The translations under genes and the position numbers were made by a program. A DNA stretch of 64,000 nucleotides, taken from contig QANZ01006002.1 of the NCBI GenBank assembly GCA_003254925.1, positions 224,263 to 288,262 on the forward strand, read 5' to 3'. The notes under the pieces are model-generated. The model did not search any database and was not told the origin of the DNA. It saw only the letters and a list, made by a program, of their open reading frames with translations. Every line of letters starts with the position of its first letter. Within the stretch, counting starts at the first letter, position 1. Of the stretch, positions 24,201 through 37,700 are shown piece after piece. The stretch comes from Chamaecrista fasciculata. Its lineage: Eukaryota > Streptophyta > Magnoliopsida > Fabales > Fabaceae.

Positions 24201-27200
24201 TTACCATAAAAATATAACAATTAAATACATGTCAGAGAGAGATGAATATAATGAAACACTTTATCAACAGCTTGATTTTCAGTATTAGTTTTGTTATGCT
24301 TTCTTTCAGATTCAGTATTTAAAGATTATTTTGTTTTTCAGGTCTTCTTGATCGTTTCAAACAATTTGTCAGTTGTGCTTCTGATAGCACCCCTTGTCTA
24401 ACAATCTTGTCAGTATTGCTGCAATGTCTACAGAAAATCCCTACTATCATTGAATCACGATCTCGACAATTCATACCAGTTTTTCTCAAGTTTTTAGGAT
24501 ACAACATTGATGATCTTGTGAGGTACGTATGTGGTGGGCTTTGTCCATCTATTGGTATGTTTTTGGAACTTTGATTTTCTACCCAAATCACCTAGTTTGA
24601 GAGTTTGTTTGACTTTGTGAAATGACATTGCAGTGTTGGATTATTTGAATCTCATGCTTGTAGAGGCAAAGAGTGGAAGGCTGTATTGAAAGAATGGTTA
24701 AACTTGTTGAAGCTGATGAAAAATCCCAGATCGTTTTACTGGAGTCAATTTCTTAAGGAGGTTTTGCAGAACAGGTTGATTGCACTTATAAATTATATTA
24801 ACCATTGTAATGTGCTCAATTTTATCTGTTCATCAGTTGCTTATGCACTTCATGTTGGTGGCATCCCCAGCCTAAGACATTATTTTGGGTGTTTTGGGCA
24901 GGCTTCTAGAAGAAAATGATCCTGAAATACAAATGAAAGTTCTGGATTGCTTATTAACCTGGAAGGATGATTACCTTGTGCCATATGATCAACATTTGAG
25001 AAACTTGATCAGTTCAAAAACTATTAGAGAGGAATTAACAACGTGGAGTTTATCTAGAGAGGCTGACACCATAGAAGAATGTCACAGGGTGCATCTTGTT
25101 CCATTAGTTATCCGTCTTTTGATGCCTAAAGTGAGAATGCTGAAGGAATTTGCTTCTCGAAAGGTACATTTATTTTTTATCTCTGAGTTGTTTACTTTTT
25201 TGGTGCAAACAAAGGTCTTTCATATTTGTCTACCTATTTTTGGTTGTTCAGATGTGTATCTGTTTGGTTTGTAGTTCTAAACTAATTATTTGTCATATAT
25301 TGTTTTTGACAGAATGCAAGTATGAACCATAAGGCTATTCTGCAGTTCATTGCTAAAGTTGATGTCAATGAACTCCCAATTTTCTTTGCATTGATGATAA
25401 AACCATTGCAGATAGTAAAGAAAACTGATGGACCTGGTAAATTGTTTTGGACTCAACCAGGAGGTTCTATTAGTGAATTTCAAGCACCATCTTTGTTAGA
25501 GTATTTCACTTTGGAAAATATAGCAGAACTTTCCTGGAAAAAGATATATGCTTTTTTGCATGTAATTAAGGATGTTCTTGGAGTTTTTGATGAATTGCAT
25601 GTTAGACCTTTTCTTGATCTATTGATGGGGTGTGTTGTTCGGGTATTGGGAAGCTGTGCATCAAGTCTTGACAATGCCAGTTCTAGAATTATCAAGGAAG
25701 AGCCAACAGATGATATTCCGGTAACATCCTGATCATTATTATTGCTCCATTTTATTTGTTTTTAACTTGTGGCTCAAATCACTGACTTACTGGTGAAGCA
25801 CGAGCCCATGATTCATGCTTATCATATATGTACTAGGATGTAAAGTATCTTTTTATGATATAATGAATTAATTCAGGTATGATAAACTTGTCTGCTATTT
25901 CCATAAATTGTACTACTAGAAAGATTATTTTTAATGAGAAGACCTTAGATGATGCTAAAAATAAAACTCAAGAACATGAAGATTTTTTTTTTCTAAAAGA
26001 AATTCTACTCGTAACAAAAAAGCATTAAAATGAAATAATAACTATTTTAGCTTGATTATGTTATATGTCCTGCCATCCCTCCATTATTTTATAATTGTAA
26101 GTTATGTAACATCTAAATTTGTAATTTTAGCAGAATTTATTCCTGAAAGATGTGGCTGTGGTGTTTGGTGGGAACCTGTTATTTCTTTCTCCCTTATAGC
26201 ATTGTTATTTGTTTTATTTATATTCCTTATAATTTGAATTTATATGTGCAGACCACCACCACACAGGAGCAGTTCAAAGATTTGCAGTTCAAAGATTTGA
26301 GATCTTTGTGCCTGAAAATTATTTCTTTTGTCCTTAACAAGTATGAAGATCATGAATTCGGTTCTGATTTGTGGGACATATTCTTTGTCTCAGTAGAAAC
26401 ACTGATTGAAGGATTCAAGAAGGGGGCTGCTAGTAGTGAGAAACCAAGTTCGCTCTTGTCACCAAAAAATGAAAAGAAACCAAGTTTTCTCTTATTATCT
26501 TGCTTTTTGGCCATGAGTAGAGACTATAAACTTGCGGCCCTATTATGTAGGAAGGAGAGTCTTGTACCTGATATATATTCTATTCTCGGTGACAAATCAG
26601 CTGCTGAGGCTGTTATAATTTGTGTTTTAAAGTTTGTTGAGAACTTGTTGACACTTGGCGATGATTTGGATGATGAAGACAATCCTGTACGGAGTGTTTT
26701 ACAGTCCAACATTGTGGGACTCGGAGGCAGCTTGTGCTGTCTATTTGGAAGTGATACTGCAGCCAGGAGGTATGAGCTTGTTTTACTGACCTTATTGTAT
26801 TAGCGTAGGGTCTTTTTAAATATGTTTAATGTTCCACATCGCCGGAAGTTTAAATTTCTCAGTACTTTCACATACTTATATAAATCTTCGTAGTTATTAA
26901 GCAATGAGCTAGACATGAACACACCTTTCCCATAACATCTCCAAAGGCATTGGTGCCCTGAAATTCCAGAGGTCCCTCTCCAACCAAATACATACTAATG
27001 CCTATACACTGCATAATGCCACATGGAAGCTCCTAGGAATACGCAGGCTGTTTTTGCAACACTAAGGGTGTTGATTGCTTTATTTATGCAGCTTATTTCT
27101 GGCCAAACCTTTCTCATAAGAAAAAACAATTATTGAGTTTAATATTAGTGTAAATGAGGATAAGGAATCCTCTTATGAAAAACATGCAAAGAAGCAGCAA

Positions 27201-30200
27201 AGAAGCACTCAGTGGAATCTTACTTGATTAGATAGGTAAACATCAAAGCGGATAGTAAACTTTTAGTGTGCTTTTACTGCACATGTGATGATGTAGGCAC
27301 TCAGTGGAATAAATGACCTGTAAATTTAAATGTGCACAACTATTTGTTTGTTTGTCAGGTATCTCATTGTTACTGCTCTGTTCTAGTGGCATGTATAAGA
27401 ATTTGATGACAATTTGGGCAAGTTCAAATCAACCGATAAAATTGATGCCATAATGCTATTGGTTACTGATAGAACCCTGCTGCAATATTACTCATGAAAA
27501 CGAAAAATACAGAAAAATGGTGTCTCAAATGCTCATAAAACACCAAAACAGAACATCAACAATAACAAAGAAAAACCAAGAAAGGAACCCTCACTCCTTG
27601 GCTTTCGAGAGGCGAAGTCTCTCCCAAAATGTCCTTGCCAATTCCCTAATATTTCCCTGTCCCAAAACCCTCTATAAATAGCAACAAAACCTACAATATT
27701 TTGACATTCACTGTGGGCCCAGCCCAATAACCGTAGGCCCATCAGTTACCGTATGGTGTTTTGGATTGAATATGGCCTGGACGTAGAATATTTTGAGATC
27801 TAGAGAGGGATTAGAATTTCCCTGAATCACTGTATTTTCAAGAAAATTAAAAATTAGAATAACTCTTCTTGTTTAGATTGTAAGATACTTGGTTTTCTGA
27901 TTGTGCTGGTGCCATATTGCATCAGAATGAAACAATCTCCACATATTTAAACGAAAAGCAGATTAAAAAAATGGGAACTTAGTCACTTGGGAACTCATTG
28001 TTTTTCTGTCTATTATGCCAGAAAGCTGGTCAATTCTCATGGAGGGATGGTAATAAATATTGTCAAATTTTTACGCAAGTACGTCAGGGATGTGGATCTG
28101 GCAAAGCAATTTGTTGATATTTTGCTTCTGTTCATCAAAAAGAAATCCCAGAGTCCTGGTGAGAGCATATCATTTACTTCCGTGTCTCTTTCATCTGATA
28201 TATATGTATATTTCCAGCTTCCATTTTTTATATTTTTCAGTTTTAGACTGGGTACTTGATATTGAAATTCTCTTGGTTGTTGCAGATGACTGTCTTGAAG
28301 TTTTGCAAGTCATTCAAACATTCCTACCAATATTGGGAAATGGACATTCTGCTAAAATTCTGAGTGCCATTTCTCCACTATATATTTCGGCTGAGTTGGA
28401 TATGCGGTTGAGGATCTGTGCTCTTCTTGACGTTCTTGTACCCTCCTCAGTGGTAAACTTAACCCTTTTGTCTCTCTTTTATCTTTGCATTGCTTCCAAC
28501 ACTATCATACAACATTGTACTTTTCTGCAATATTTTTGTTATTTTGATGCCTTGCAGGCAGAACTTCTTCGTCAGCTGAATGCAACATCTTCCATGGATT
28601 GGCCTGATCATGATGCCATTTTAAAAGCTTACGAAAGCATTAACACTGATTTCTTCAGAAATGTTGAGGTGGAGCATGCATTGCTTGTTTTATCACACTG
28701 TGTGCATGACATGTCATCTAATGAACTGACCTTTAGGGTTAGCGCCTGTCGTTTATTGCTATCCTTTGTTGATTTTTCTGCTCGGATCTTTTATAAAGAA
28801 GTAAACACTGACCAAGAGTTGTCTATGATGGGAGATACTGAGGGTTGTTGGACAAGATCATGCATCCAACATATAGTGAACGGGTTTCTTTTGAAGCATA
28901 TAGCTGATGCAATGGATGGAGCACTTTCTGTTAGAAAGGTATTCTGTAATTTCAATTTGTCATAAGTAGTGGCTTTAGTGCTATATAGATTTTCTAGTCC
29001 TATGAAATTTGATATGTAGGTGCAGATATCACCATTCCGTCCACCCCTCACATCTTTGTTGTCATAGTCCATCACATTTAGATATAAATTTTTCACCTTC
29101 CCTATTTCTATGCATCGCGGGATAGGAAAATTTTACTTACACACCCACTTATACCTAAGTCTTTATGTTGTTTTACTGGTTCAGACTTCAGACATAAATA
29201 ACAGAGAAAAAATACTCAATCCTCTGTGCTTGTTTACTGTTTGATATTGATGCAGGGATGGATAAAATTGTTGTGTGAAATGGTCTTGAAGCTTCCAGAA
29301 GTGTCAAACCTTAAATCACTTATGGCACTGTGCAGTGAAGATCCTGAATCAGATTTTTTTAATAGCATAATTGACACAAAGGTATCTCTCTGGATTAAAT
29401 TAAGGTGCACTCTTCATAATTGGTGCTCCTCCAAATTCTTCATGATTTGAGTCTGCTGTTTCTCCTTGCATGTTTTTGCTTTCCTGTAATGTGTGTTTCT
29501 TTACTTTTTCAAGCTGTTTTAACTTTTACTTGTTACTTTCTTATTACTTTTATGTGTTTTTTGGTCTTTATATATGATGTCACTTTTCTTAAATTGTTGC
29601 ATTTTGGTCTGCAGATGCATATGAGAGTCCGGGCATTGTCACAGTTTAGAAATATTATTAGTACGAACAAGATGTGTGAGGTAATGACTTTATCCTATGA
29701 TATGAATAATTTTTTCCTGATCCTTGAATGTAATATGCCATTGGTTACTTCCAGGGTATGTTGAAGAAAGTGTTTGTGCCGCTCTTTTTCAACATGTTGT
29801 TTGATGAAGGAAAGGCAGAGCACATGAAAAATGCATGTATAGAGACCGTTGCTTCTGTGGCAGGTCAGATGGAATGGAAGTCATACTATGCATTATTGAC
29901 CAGATGCTTTCGGGGGATGTCCAGTAGTCCAGAAAAGCAGAAAGTGTTCATAAAGCTTATATGCTCTATTTTGGATAAATTCCATTTTTCAGATATCTCT
30001 TGCTCTAAAGAAGTATCATTTGGCAATGGTTCTGATACAGGGACCACTGTCAATTTGTCTTCTGCTACCTTAGGTAACTGTGGTACTTCTGCTATGGACA
30101 CACAGATACAGACTTGCCTTTCAAAAATTATTTTCCCAAAGATACAAAAGCTGCTGAATTCTGATTCAGAAAGGGTCAATGTAAATATCAGTCTTGCAGC

Positions 30201-33200
30201 ACTGAAAATACTTAAGTTGCTTCCGGGGGACGTAATGGATTTGCATCTCCCAAACATTGTTCATCGAATTTCAAACTTCTTAAAGAGTCATCTAGAGAGC
30301 ATTCGTGATGAAGCTAGGTCTGCATTGGCAACTTGTTTGAAGGAGCTTGGATTGGAATACTTGCAATTCATTGTCAAGGTTTTGCGAGCCACCTTGAAGA
30401 GAGGTTATGAACTTCATGTATTAGGTTATACTCTGAACTTCATTTTGTCCAAGTGTCTTGTGAACTCAGTAAATGGAAAATTGGATTACTGTTTGGAGGA
30501 TCTTCTTTCTGTAATTGAGGACGACATTCTTGGAGATGTCGCTGAAGAGAAGGAGGTGGAAAAGATAGCTTCCAAGATGAAAGAAACAAAAAGGAAGAAG
30601 TCATTTGAAACCTTGAAATTAATAGCCCAAAACATTACGTTCAAAAGCTATGCATTGAAACTCCTTGCGCCAGTGACATCTCATTTGCGGAAGAACATCA
30701 CACCAAAAGTAAAAGCGAAGTTGGAAAGCATGTTGCATCATATAGCTGCTGGAATTGAAAGCAATCCATCCGTAGATGAGACTGATTTGTTTACCTTTAT
30801 TTATGGCCTTATTGAAGATGGGATTAAAGATGAAACTGGTCGGCATGAGAATAAATTGATAAACAGGGTGGATAAACATTCCGATATGAATGCTAAAAGA
30901 ATTTCTACTGGCCGTGCAGTTGAAGGTGGCTTGTTATGCTCACACCTCATTAGGGTGTTTTCTCTTCGAATATTGCATAAACATATAAAAGGCATGAAGC
31001 TGGAGATGAAAGATGAACACATTCTAACCTTGCTAGATCCTTTTGTCAGGATGCTAAGTGATTGCTTGTACTCCAAGTATGAGGATATCTTGTCTGCTTC
31101 TCTTGGATGCCTTACTCTACTGGTGCGGATGCCCTTACCATCTCTTGAATTTGAAGCTGAGAGAGTAAAAGCTGCCTTGTTGGAAATTGCGCATAGTTCA
31201 GTGAACTGTAGCAGTCCTTTGATGCAATCATGTTTGACATTGCTGACTGTGCTACTACGGAGCACCAAAATCACACTTACATCGGACCAGATACACCTTT
31301 TAATCCAGCATCCACTTTTTGTCGACTTAGAAAGGAATCCGTCTCCTGCTGCCCTTTCGCTTCTTAAGGGTATTGTCAATCGCAAGCTGGTTTTACCTGA
31401 AATTTATGATCTTGTTGCTAAGGTTGCAGAATTGATGGTCACGAGTCAATTGGAATCAATTCGCAAAAAATGTAGTAAGATTTTGTTGCAATTTTTGCTT
31501 GATTATCGGCTTTCAGAAAAGCGTCTGCAACAACATCTGGATTTCCTGCTTGCAAATTTAAGGCAAGTGGTCAAGAGCAGTCTGAATGTTACTTGGTTGT
31601 TACAGTTATAATCCCCCTTATTTTTATGGTTATGATTATTCTAAATCTAAATCTTGCAGGTATGAGTATTCAACTGGACGAGAATCAGTTCTTGAGATGA
31701 TCCATGCTATTATAGTAAAATTCCCAAGAAGTGTTTTGGACGACCAGTCTCAGACCTTATTTGTCCATTTAGTGGCCTGCCTTGCCAATGACCATGATAA
31801 TTCTGTTCGTTCTATGAGTGGGGCTGCTATAAAGAAGCTCATTGGTTCAATTAGCCCAAATTCACTTCATTCCATTCTTGAGTATGCTCTATCTTGGTAT
31901 TTGGGTGAGAAGCAGCAACTTTGGGGTGCTGCAGCTCAGGTAATATTCTTAGTTATTTTGTTCATCATAAATTCAATATGATTGCACTACTTTGGCCTTT
32001 TCTCAGAAGAAGATGTACTTATTGAGTATTTGTCAGACTGTCAAACTCTTAATTTCATGTGATTTTTGTAGGTTAATCATGTATAATGATGCCTAATTTT
32101 GTGGACACAGGTTTTAGGGCTGCTGATTGAGGTATTGAAGGAAGGATTTTATAGACATGTTCATTGTATCTTACCAGTGACTCATGGCATTTTGCGATCA
32201 TCCGTAGATGTAATCACAGACAGGCAGGTGGATTTTTCAGCTGATTCTGTTGTTCCCCATTGGAAGGAAACATACTATTCTTTAGTTATGTTAGAGAAGA
32301 TGATTTGTCATTTCAAGGATTTATGCTTTACTACGGATCTTGAGGTAAATCTTTAATCTACATTTTAATTTTAAAATACGTATAAGGATGCAGATAATAA
32401 ACATTTTTTCATTATCATCCACTCTTCAATCTCAAGATATTCTAAGAAAGAAAAAATGTCTAAATTTAAATTGTCTTACCTTCTCTTCCCTTTTATTTTC
32501 CTCAATCCAATCCAATCCAAGTGTACCCTAAGTGTTTGCTCGGTAGTGCTTTTGATTTTTGCTTATTTTGAAACTTCTTCCTCGAGAAGTATATCACTTT
32601 TTAAAACCCCTTGCAATGAAGTAACTGGTGGTGTTTGATCAAGTCATTTGATAAATATTTTTACCAATATCATTAGTGTTTGGCCCACTTTTTATTTATT
32701 TATTTTTGTAATATGAAATCCTTCCTGTTGAAGAAAGATAAGATTAGATAGTACTCTTCATTGTGCTATTATTTTAAAGAGCTTTATGTTCTGGCCAGTA
32801 AAAAGAAAAACCTAAAAATAGCACCTTTGAAAAAGAAAAGCTGGTTTTTGGTTTCTACATTTGTGCCAAACAGTCTCTAAATGTTGTAATTCCTCACATG
32901 TAAGTTTGTTGCATAAATCTCAGGTCATATGGGAGGCAATATGTGAGTTGCTTTTGCACCCGCATTCATGGATACGCAGCAGATCAGTCAACCTTATTGA
33001 CCTATACTTTTCACGTATAAGGCAGAGTAGAAAAGAAGGTCATCAGAAGCCCTTAGGAAGTTATTTTCTCACGAGCTCAAGTAGAATATTTCATATAGCT
33101 GCTTCCCTCTGTTGTCAACTGAAAACACTGCACATGGATGATGCTGACAGCAACTTGATGAGTCAGTGTATTGAGTTTGCCATTTGTGAAGTCCATTCTG

Positions 33201-34416
33201 TGATGGGACAAATTTCATGTGTAGATCCTTCTGCATTCTGGTCTACCCTTGAGCAGCATGAGAAAGATCGGTTTCTTGAATCTTTTGATTTGCTTGATTC
33301 AAGAAAGGGAAGAAATATGTTCTTACACCCCACTTCTGTACATGAGTCAAACAACCAGCAGAATGCAATTAATATCCGACATGTACTTGTCTCATTACTG
33401 CTAAGGAAAATGGGACAGATTGCCCTTCAAATGGAGGCTTATCAGGTGTTTTTGCAATTTATGCACACACTCCTTTGTCTCGGTAAATGTGCTTATTAAT
33501 TGTAATACTTTGATTTTCCAATGCAGATGGGAATAGTATTCAGCAGTTATAAAAGTATTATGTCACAGATAAGTCGGGATGACGGCTTGTACTATGCATC
33601 TGAAGTGCTGTTTCCTTTGTATAAAGTCTGTGAAGGATTTGCTGGAAAAGTTATCTCTGGTAAATTTTCTTTTAGCTTATGTTAAATTATTTCTTGATCG
33701 TTTTTTTCATATAATTCTTCTCTGCCTCCTAGGGGGAGCTGATCTTTTATGAAAACTCCATGTTTAGTGACTGTTCTAGAAGGAGTTGGTGTCTATATTT
33801 AAAAGCCCTAAAGGCTTTTTATTGGGGAGGAGAGCTAGGTTTAAGTTTGTGGTTTTATATATCAAGCCTATTGGCTTTAGGCCCTAAATGTCCATTATGG
33901 AGAGCAAACTAGCCCAACATTGATTTTGTAAACCACCCCCCTCTCTCTCTCGTTATTTTCCATTGAGTGTCTCATGTTATATGCTTTACAAGGTGTTTTG
34001 ACCAAAATAAACGCTAGAGATCTCTCTCTAAGCTGTGCTCTACTTTTTATTGATAGAAGCTATTTATTTGGAGTTCAGACATGCTAGTTTTTTCTTCCTA
34101 TACACTGTTTTTATCCCCAGTTCATGTTTTACTGAGTAGTTGTCCTTCACCACCACCAGATAAGCTAAAGCAGTTGGCTGAAGAAACCCTGAAAAAACTA
34201 CAGAGTAGACTGGGAACCCAGAACTTCGTCCATGTTTACAACAGTATTGAGAAGAAGCTGAAGTCAAGGAGAGATAAGAAGAAACAAGAAGAGAAACTCA
34301 TGGCTGTCGCCAATCCAATGCGAAATGCAAAGCGGAAGATGAGAGTTTCTGCCAAAAATCGTGCCTATAAGAAGAGAAAGATCTTGACAGGGAGGATGGG
34401 TAGATGGATGCATTGA
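15229..34416 (+). CDS. UTP20: UTP20, small-subunit processome HEAT-repeat protein
   Basis: The gene spans 19.2 kb. I place exons at 15229-15285, 15767-15889, 16532-16689, 17438-17482, 17730-17808, 17922-17995, 18620-18726, 18896-19078, 19767-19970, 21577-21790, 21876-21947, 22037-22554 (with an SINE inside), 22704-22896, 23032-23281, 23365-23671, 24342-24522, 24634-24774, 24902-25163, 25313-25720, 26252-26769, 28022-28158, 28286-28452, 28558-28938, 29256-29381, 29615-29680, 29755-31562, 31660-31939, 32111-32344, 32924-33445, 33527-33659 and 34160-34416. Phases close, giving about 2670 residues, similar to yeast and human UTP20. It is almost all helical repeats. Diagnostic parts are KVFVPLFFNMLFDE in the long exon and a Lys/Arg-rich nucleolar C-terminus. 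UTP20 is part of the U3 snoRNP pre-rRNA processing machinery. Two introns have GC donors (after 19078 and 31562). An MULE-like element sits in the intron after exon 9. Confidence 0.93.
19079..19080 (+). other. GC 5' splice site, UTP20 intron 8
   Basis: The exon ends CAAG and the intron begins gcaagc. The next acceptor, at 19766, joins in phase (ANQ-DSSNVLK). AAG|GCAAG is the known consensus of plant GC-AG introns, and no GT donor nearby keeps the frame. Confidence 0.75.
19104..19131. repeat. (CT)n microsatellite
   Basis: About 13 CT units directly inside UTP20 intron 8, downstream of the GC donor. Confidence 0.95.
20317..21436. mobile_element. TIR element with long arms in UTP20 intron 9
   Basis: The element is 1120 bp. 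Arms of about 170 bp (20317-20480 and 21255-21436) begin ggctaaattgcacaaaca and share gttagggttccatccattt in inverted orientation. The long TIRs are MULE-like, but the flanking 9-mers (gttattttt and ttttttttg) match poorly, so no target duplication is proven. The interior (20730-21190) contains GC-richer sequence with SDTVHSVEAQAGEDQ in one plus frame. This may be captured, and I do not recognise it. Confidence 0.75.
22105..22270 (+). mobile_element. Au-type tRNA-derived SINE inside UTP20 exon 12
   Basis: It starts GGTGAGCCTTGGCGCAACGG (box A) and has the box B word GGGTTCAAATCC, followed by the family's GGCTGCGT, CCCCACCTAG and TGCACTGGGCC-like 3' body and a short T tail. The target duplication is at least 17 bp: attgtcattttgtgaga (22088-22104) against attgccattctgtgaga (22271-22287), with 2 mismatches. 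The host sequence on both sides reads as one continuous UTP20 coding frame. Confidence 0.9.
23691..23749 (-). mobile_element. RTE-type LINE 3'-tail fragment at the exon 15 donor of UTP20
   Basis: 59 bp with a CAACAACAAC run followed by ttttcccactaggtggggtc and ggctatatggat. This is the complement of the typical plant RTE 3' end (HIADP-stop region and TTG tail). It is flanked by perfect 25-bp direct repeats (23666-23690 and 23750-23774), which include the 5' splice site. Confidence 0.8.
31563..31564 (+). other. GC 5' splice site after the long UTP20 exon
   Basis: The exon ends TTTAAG and the intron begins gcaagt, which is the ideal GC-donor consensus. Joining to the acceptor before 31660 restores R-YEYSTGRESV in phase. 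The same GC donor is kept in the downstream partial copy near 36100. Confidence 0.85.
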
Positions 34417-34769
34417 TTGCAAGTAGTTTTGTAAGGAGAGGAATAGGGAGAAAATATTCGGATTATGAAAGGTGGAGTTAATGAATTTTTTTATTTATAT
34501 TTAAATAAATTGTCTACTTAGTTATTTTTCAAATATTAAAAGCATTACAACTTCGGACCAGAAGAAAAAAGCATTACAACTGCAAAAATAAGAATTAACT
34601 ATGATATATATAGTGAATGTAGGTACGTCTCTCCAATTTTTTTTTTTTTGGTAATGTCATGGGTTTTCCCCGCTTATTTGTGTAACGGTTTAAGCGAAGA
34701 TTAATCTCATTCGGGCTACAGAGACGAAACGGTTGTACCCTCCCAATAATGTCGACTCTAGAGATCAAT
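34417..34769. other. UTP20 3' flank and spacer before its partial copy
   Basis: This holds the probable UTP20 3' UTR (to about 34560), then a unique spacer. The spacer ends in gtcgactctagagatc just before homology to UTP20 resumes at 34770. Confidence 0.6.
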
Positions 34770-37700
34770 TCTGAAAATACTTAAGTTGCTTCCGGGGAAC
34801 ATAATGGATTTGCATCTCCCAAATATTGTTCATCGAATTTCAAACTTCTTAAAGAGTCATCTAGAGAGCATTCGTGATGAAGCTAGGTCTGCATTGGCAA
34901 CTTGTTTGAAGGAGCTTGGATTGGAATACTTGCAATTCATTGTCAAGGTTTTGCGAGCCACCTTGAAGAGAGGTTATGAACTTCATGTATTAGGTTATAC
35001 TCTGAAATTTATTTTGTCCAAGTGTCTTGTGAATTCAGTAAATGGAAAGTTGGATTACTGTTTGGATGATGTTCTTTCTGTAATTGAGGATGACATTCTT
35101 GGAGATGTCGCTGAAGAGGAGGTGGAAAAGATAGCTTCCAAGATGAAAGAAACAAAAAGGAAGAAGTCATTTGAAACCTTGAAATTAATAGCCCAAAACA
35201 TTACGTTCAAAAGCTATGCATTGAAACTCCTTGTGCCAGTGACATCTCATTTGCGGAAGAACATCACACCAAAAGTAAAAGCGAAGTTGGAAAGTATGTT
35301 GCATCATATAGCTGCTGGAATTGAAAGCAATCCATCAGTAGATGAGACTGATTTGTTTATCTTTATTTATGGCCTTATTGAAGATGGGATTAAAGATGAA
35401 ACTGGTCGGCATGAGAATAAATTGATAAACAGGGTGGATAAACATTCCGATATGAATGCTAAAAGAATTTCTACTGGCCGTGCAGTTGAAGGTGGCTTGT
35501 TATGTTCACACCTTATTAGGGTGTTCGCTCTTCGAATATTGCATAAACAAATAAAAGGCATGAAACTGGAGATGAAAGATGAACACATTCTATCCTTACT
35601 AGATCCTTTTGTCAGGATGCTAAGTGATTGCTTGTGCTCCAAGTATGAGGATATCTTGTCTGCTTCTCTTGGATGCCTTACTCTACTGGTGCGGATGCCC
35701 TTACCATCTCTTGAATTTGAAGCTGAGAGAGTAAAAGCTGCCTTGTTGGAAATTGCGCATAGTTCAGTGAACTCTAGCAGTCCTTTGATGCAATCATGTT
35801 TGACATTACTGACTGTGCTATTACGGAGTACCAAAATCACACTTACATCGGACCAGATGCACCTTCTAATCCAGCATCCACTTTTTGACGACCTAGAAAG
35901 GAATCCATCTCTGGTGGCCCTTTCGCTTCTTAACGGAAATTTATGATCTTGTTACTAAGGTTGCAGAATTGATGGTCACAAGTCAATTGGAATCTATCCG
36001 CAAAAAATGTAGTAAGATTTTGTTGCAGTTTTTGCTTGATTATTGGCTTTCAGAAAAGCGTCTGCAACAACATCTGGATTTCCTGCTTGCCAATTTAAGG
36101 CAAGTGGTCAAGAACAGTCTGAATGTTACTTGGTTGTTACTGCTATAATCCCCCTTGTTTCTATGGTAATGATTATTCTAAATCTAAATCTTGCAGGTAT
36201 GAGTATTCAACTGGACGAGAATCAGTTCTTGAGATGATTCATGCTATTATAGTAAAATTCCCAAGAAGTGTTTTGGACGACCAATCTCAGACCTTATTTG
36301 TCCATTTAGTGGCCTGCCTTGCCAATGACCATGATAATTCTGTTCGTTCTATGAGTGGGGCTGCTATAAAGAAGCTCATTGGTTCAATTAGCCCAAATTC
36401 ACTTCATTCCATTCTTGAGTATGCTCTATCTTGGTATTTGGGTGAGAAGCAGCAACTTTGGGGTGCTGCAGCTCAGGTAATATTCTTAGTTATTTTGTTC
36501 ATCATAAATTCAATATGATTGCACTACTTTGGCCTTTTCTCAGAAGAAGATGTACTTATTGAGTATTTGTCAGACTGTCAAACTCTTAATTTCATGTGAT
36601 TTTTGTAGGTTAATCATGTATAATGATGCCTAATTTTGTGGACACAGGTTTTAGGGCTGCTGATTGAGGTATTGAAGGAAGGATTTTATAGACATGTTCA
36701 TTGTATCTTACCAGTGACTCATGGCATTTTGCGATCATCCGTAGATGTAATCACAGACAGGCAGGTGGATTTTTCAGCTGATTCTGTTGTTCCCCATTGG
36801 AAGGAAACATACTATTCTTTAGTTATGTTAGAGAAGATGATTTGTCATTTCAAGGATTTATGCTTTACTACGGATCTTGAGGTAAATCTTTAATCTACAT
36901 TTTAATTTTAAAATACGTATAAGGATGCAGATAATAAACATTTTTTCATTATCATCCACTCTTCAATCTCAAGATATTCTAAGAAAGAAAAAATGTCTAA
37001 ATTTAAATTGTCTTACCTTCTCTTCCCTTTTATTTTCCTCAATCCAATCCAATCCAAGTGTACCCTAAGTGTTTGCTCGGTAGTGCTTTTGATTTTTGCT
37101 TATTTTGAAACTTCTTCCTCGAGAAGTATATCACTTTTTAAAACCCCTTGCAATGAAGTAACTGGTGGTGTTTGATCAAGTCATTTGATAAATATTTTTA
37201 CCAATATCATTAGTGTTTGGCCCACTTTTTATTTATTTATTTTTGTAATATGAAATCCTTCCTGTTGAAGAAAGATAAGATTAGATAGTACTCTTCATTG
37301 TGCTATTATTTTAAAGAGCTTTATGTTCTGGCCAGTAAAAAGAAAAACCTAAAAATAGCACCTTTGAAAAAGAAAAGCTGGTTTTTGGTTTCTACATTTG
37401 TGCCAAACAGTCTCTAAATGTTGTAATTCCTCACATGTAAGTTTGTTGCATAAATCTCAGGTCATATGGGAGGCAATATGTGAGTTGCTTTTGCACCCGC
37501 ATTCATGGATACGCAGCAGATCAGTCAACCTTATTGACCAATACTTTTCACATATAGAGGAGAGTATAAAAGAAAGTCATCAGAAGCCTTTAGGAAGTTA
37601 TTTTCTCATGAGCTCAAGTAGAATATTTCATATAGCTGCTTCCCTCTGTTGTCAACTGAAAACACCGCACATGGATGATGCTGACAGCAACTTGATGAAC

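Noticed and set aside
26820-27800. Words like gttccacatcgccgg and a TATAAATAG in a UTP20 intron that recall LTR-type remnants
   Set aside because: I found no paired ends, primer site or coding relic, so an LTR fossil call is not supported.
29886-31385. Long minus-strand frames opposite the large UTP20 exon
   Set aside because: They are shadows of a well-conserved plus-strand coding exon.
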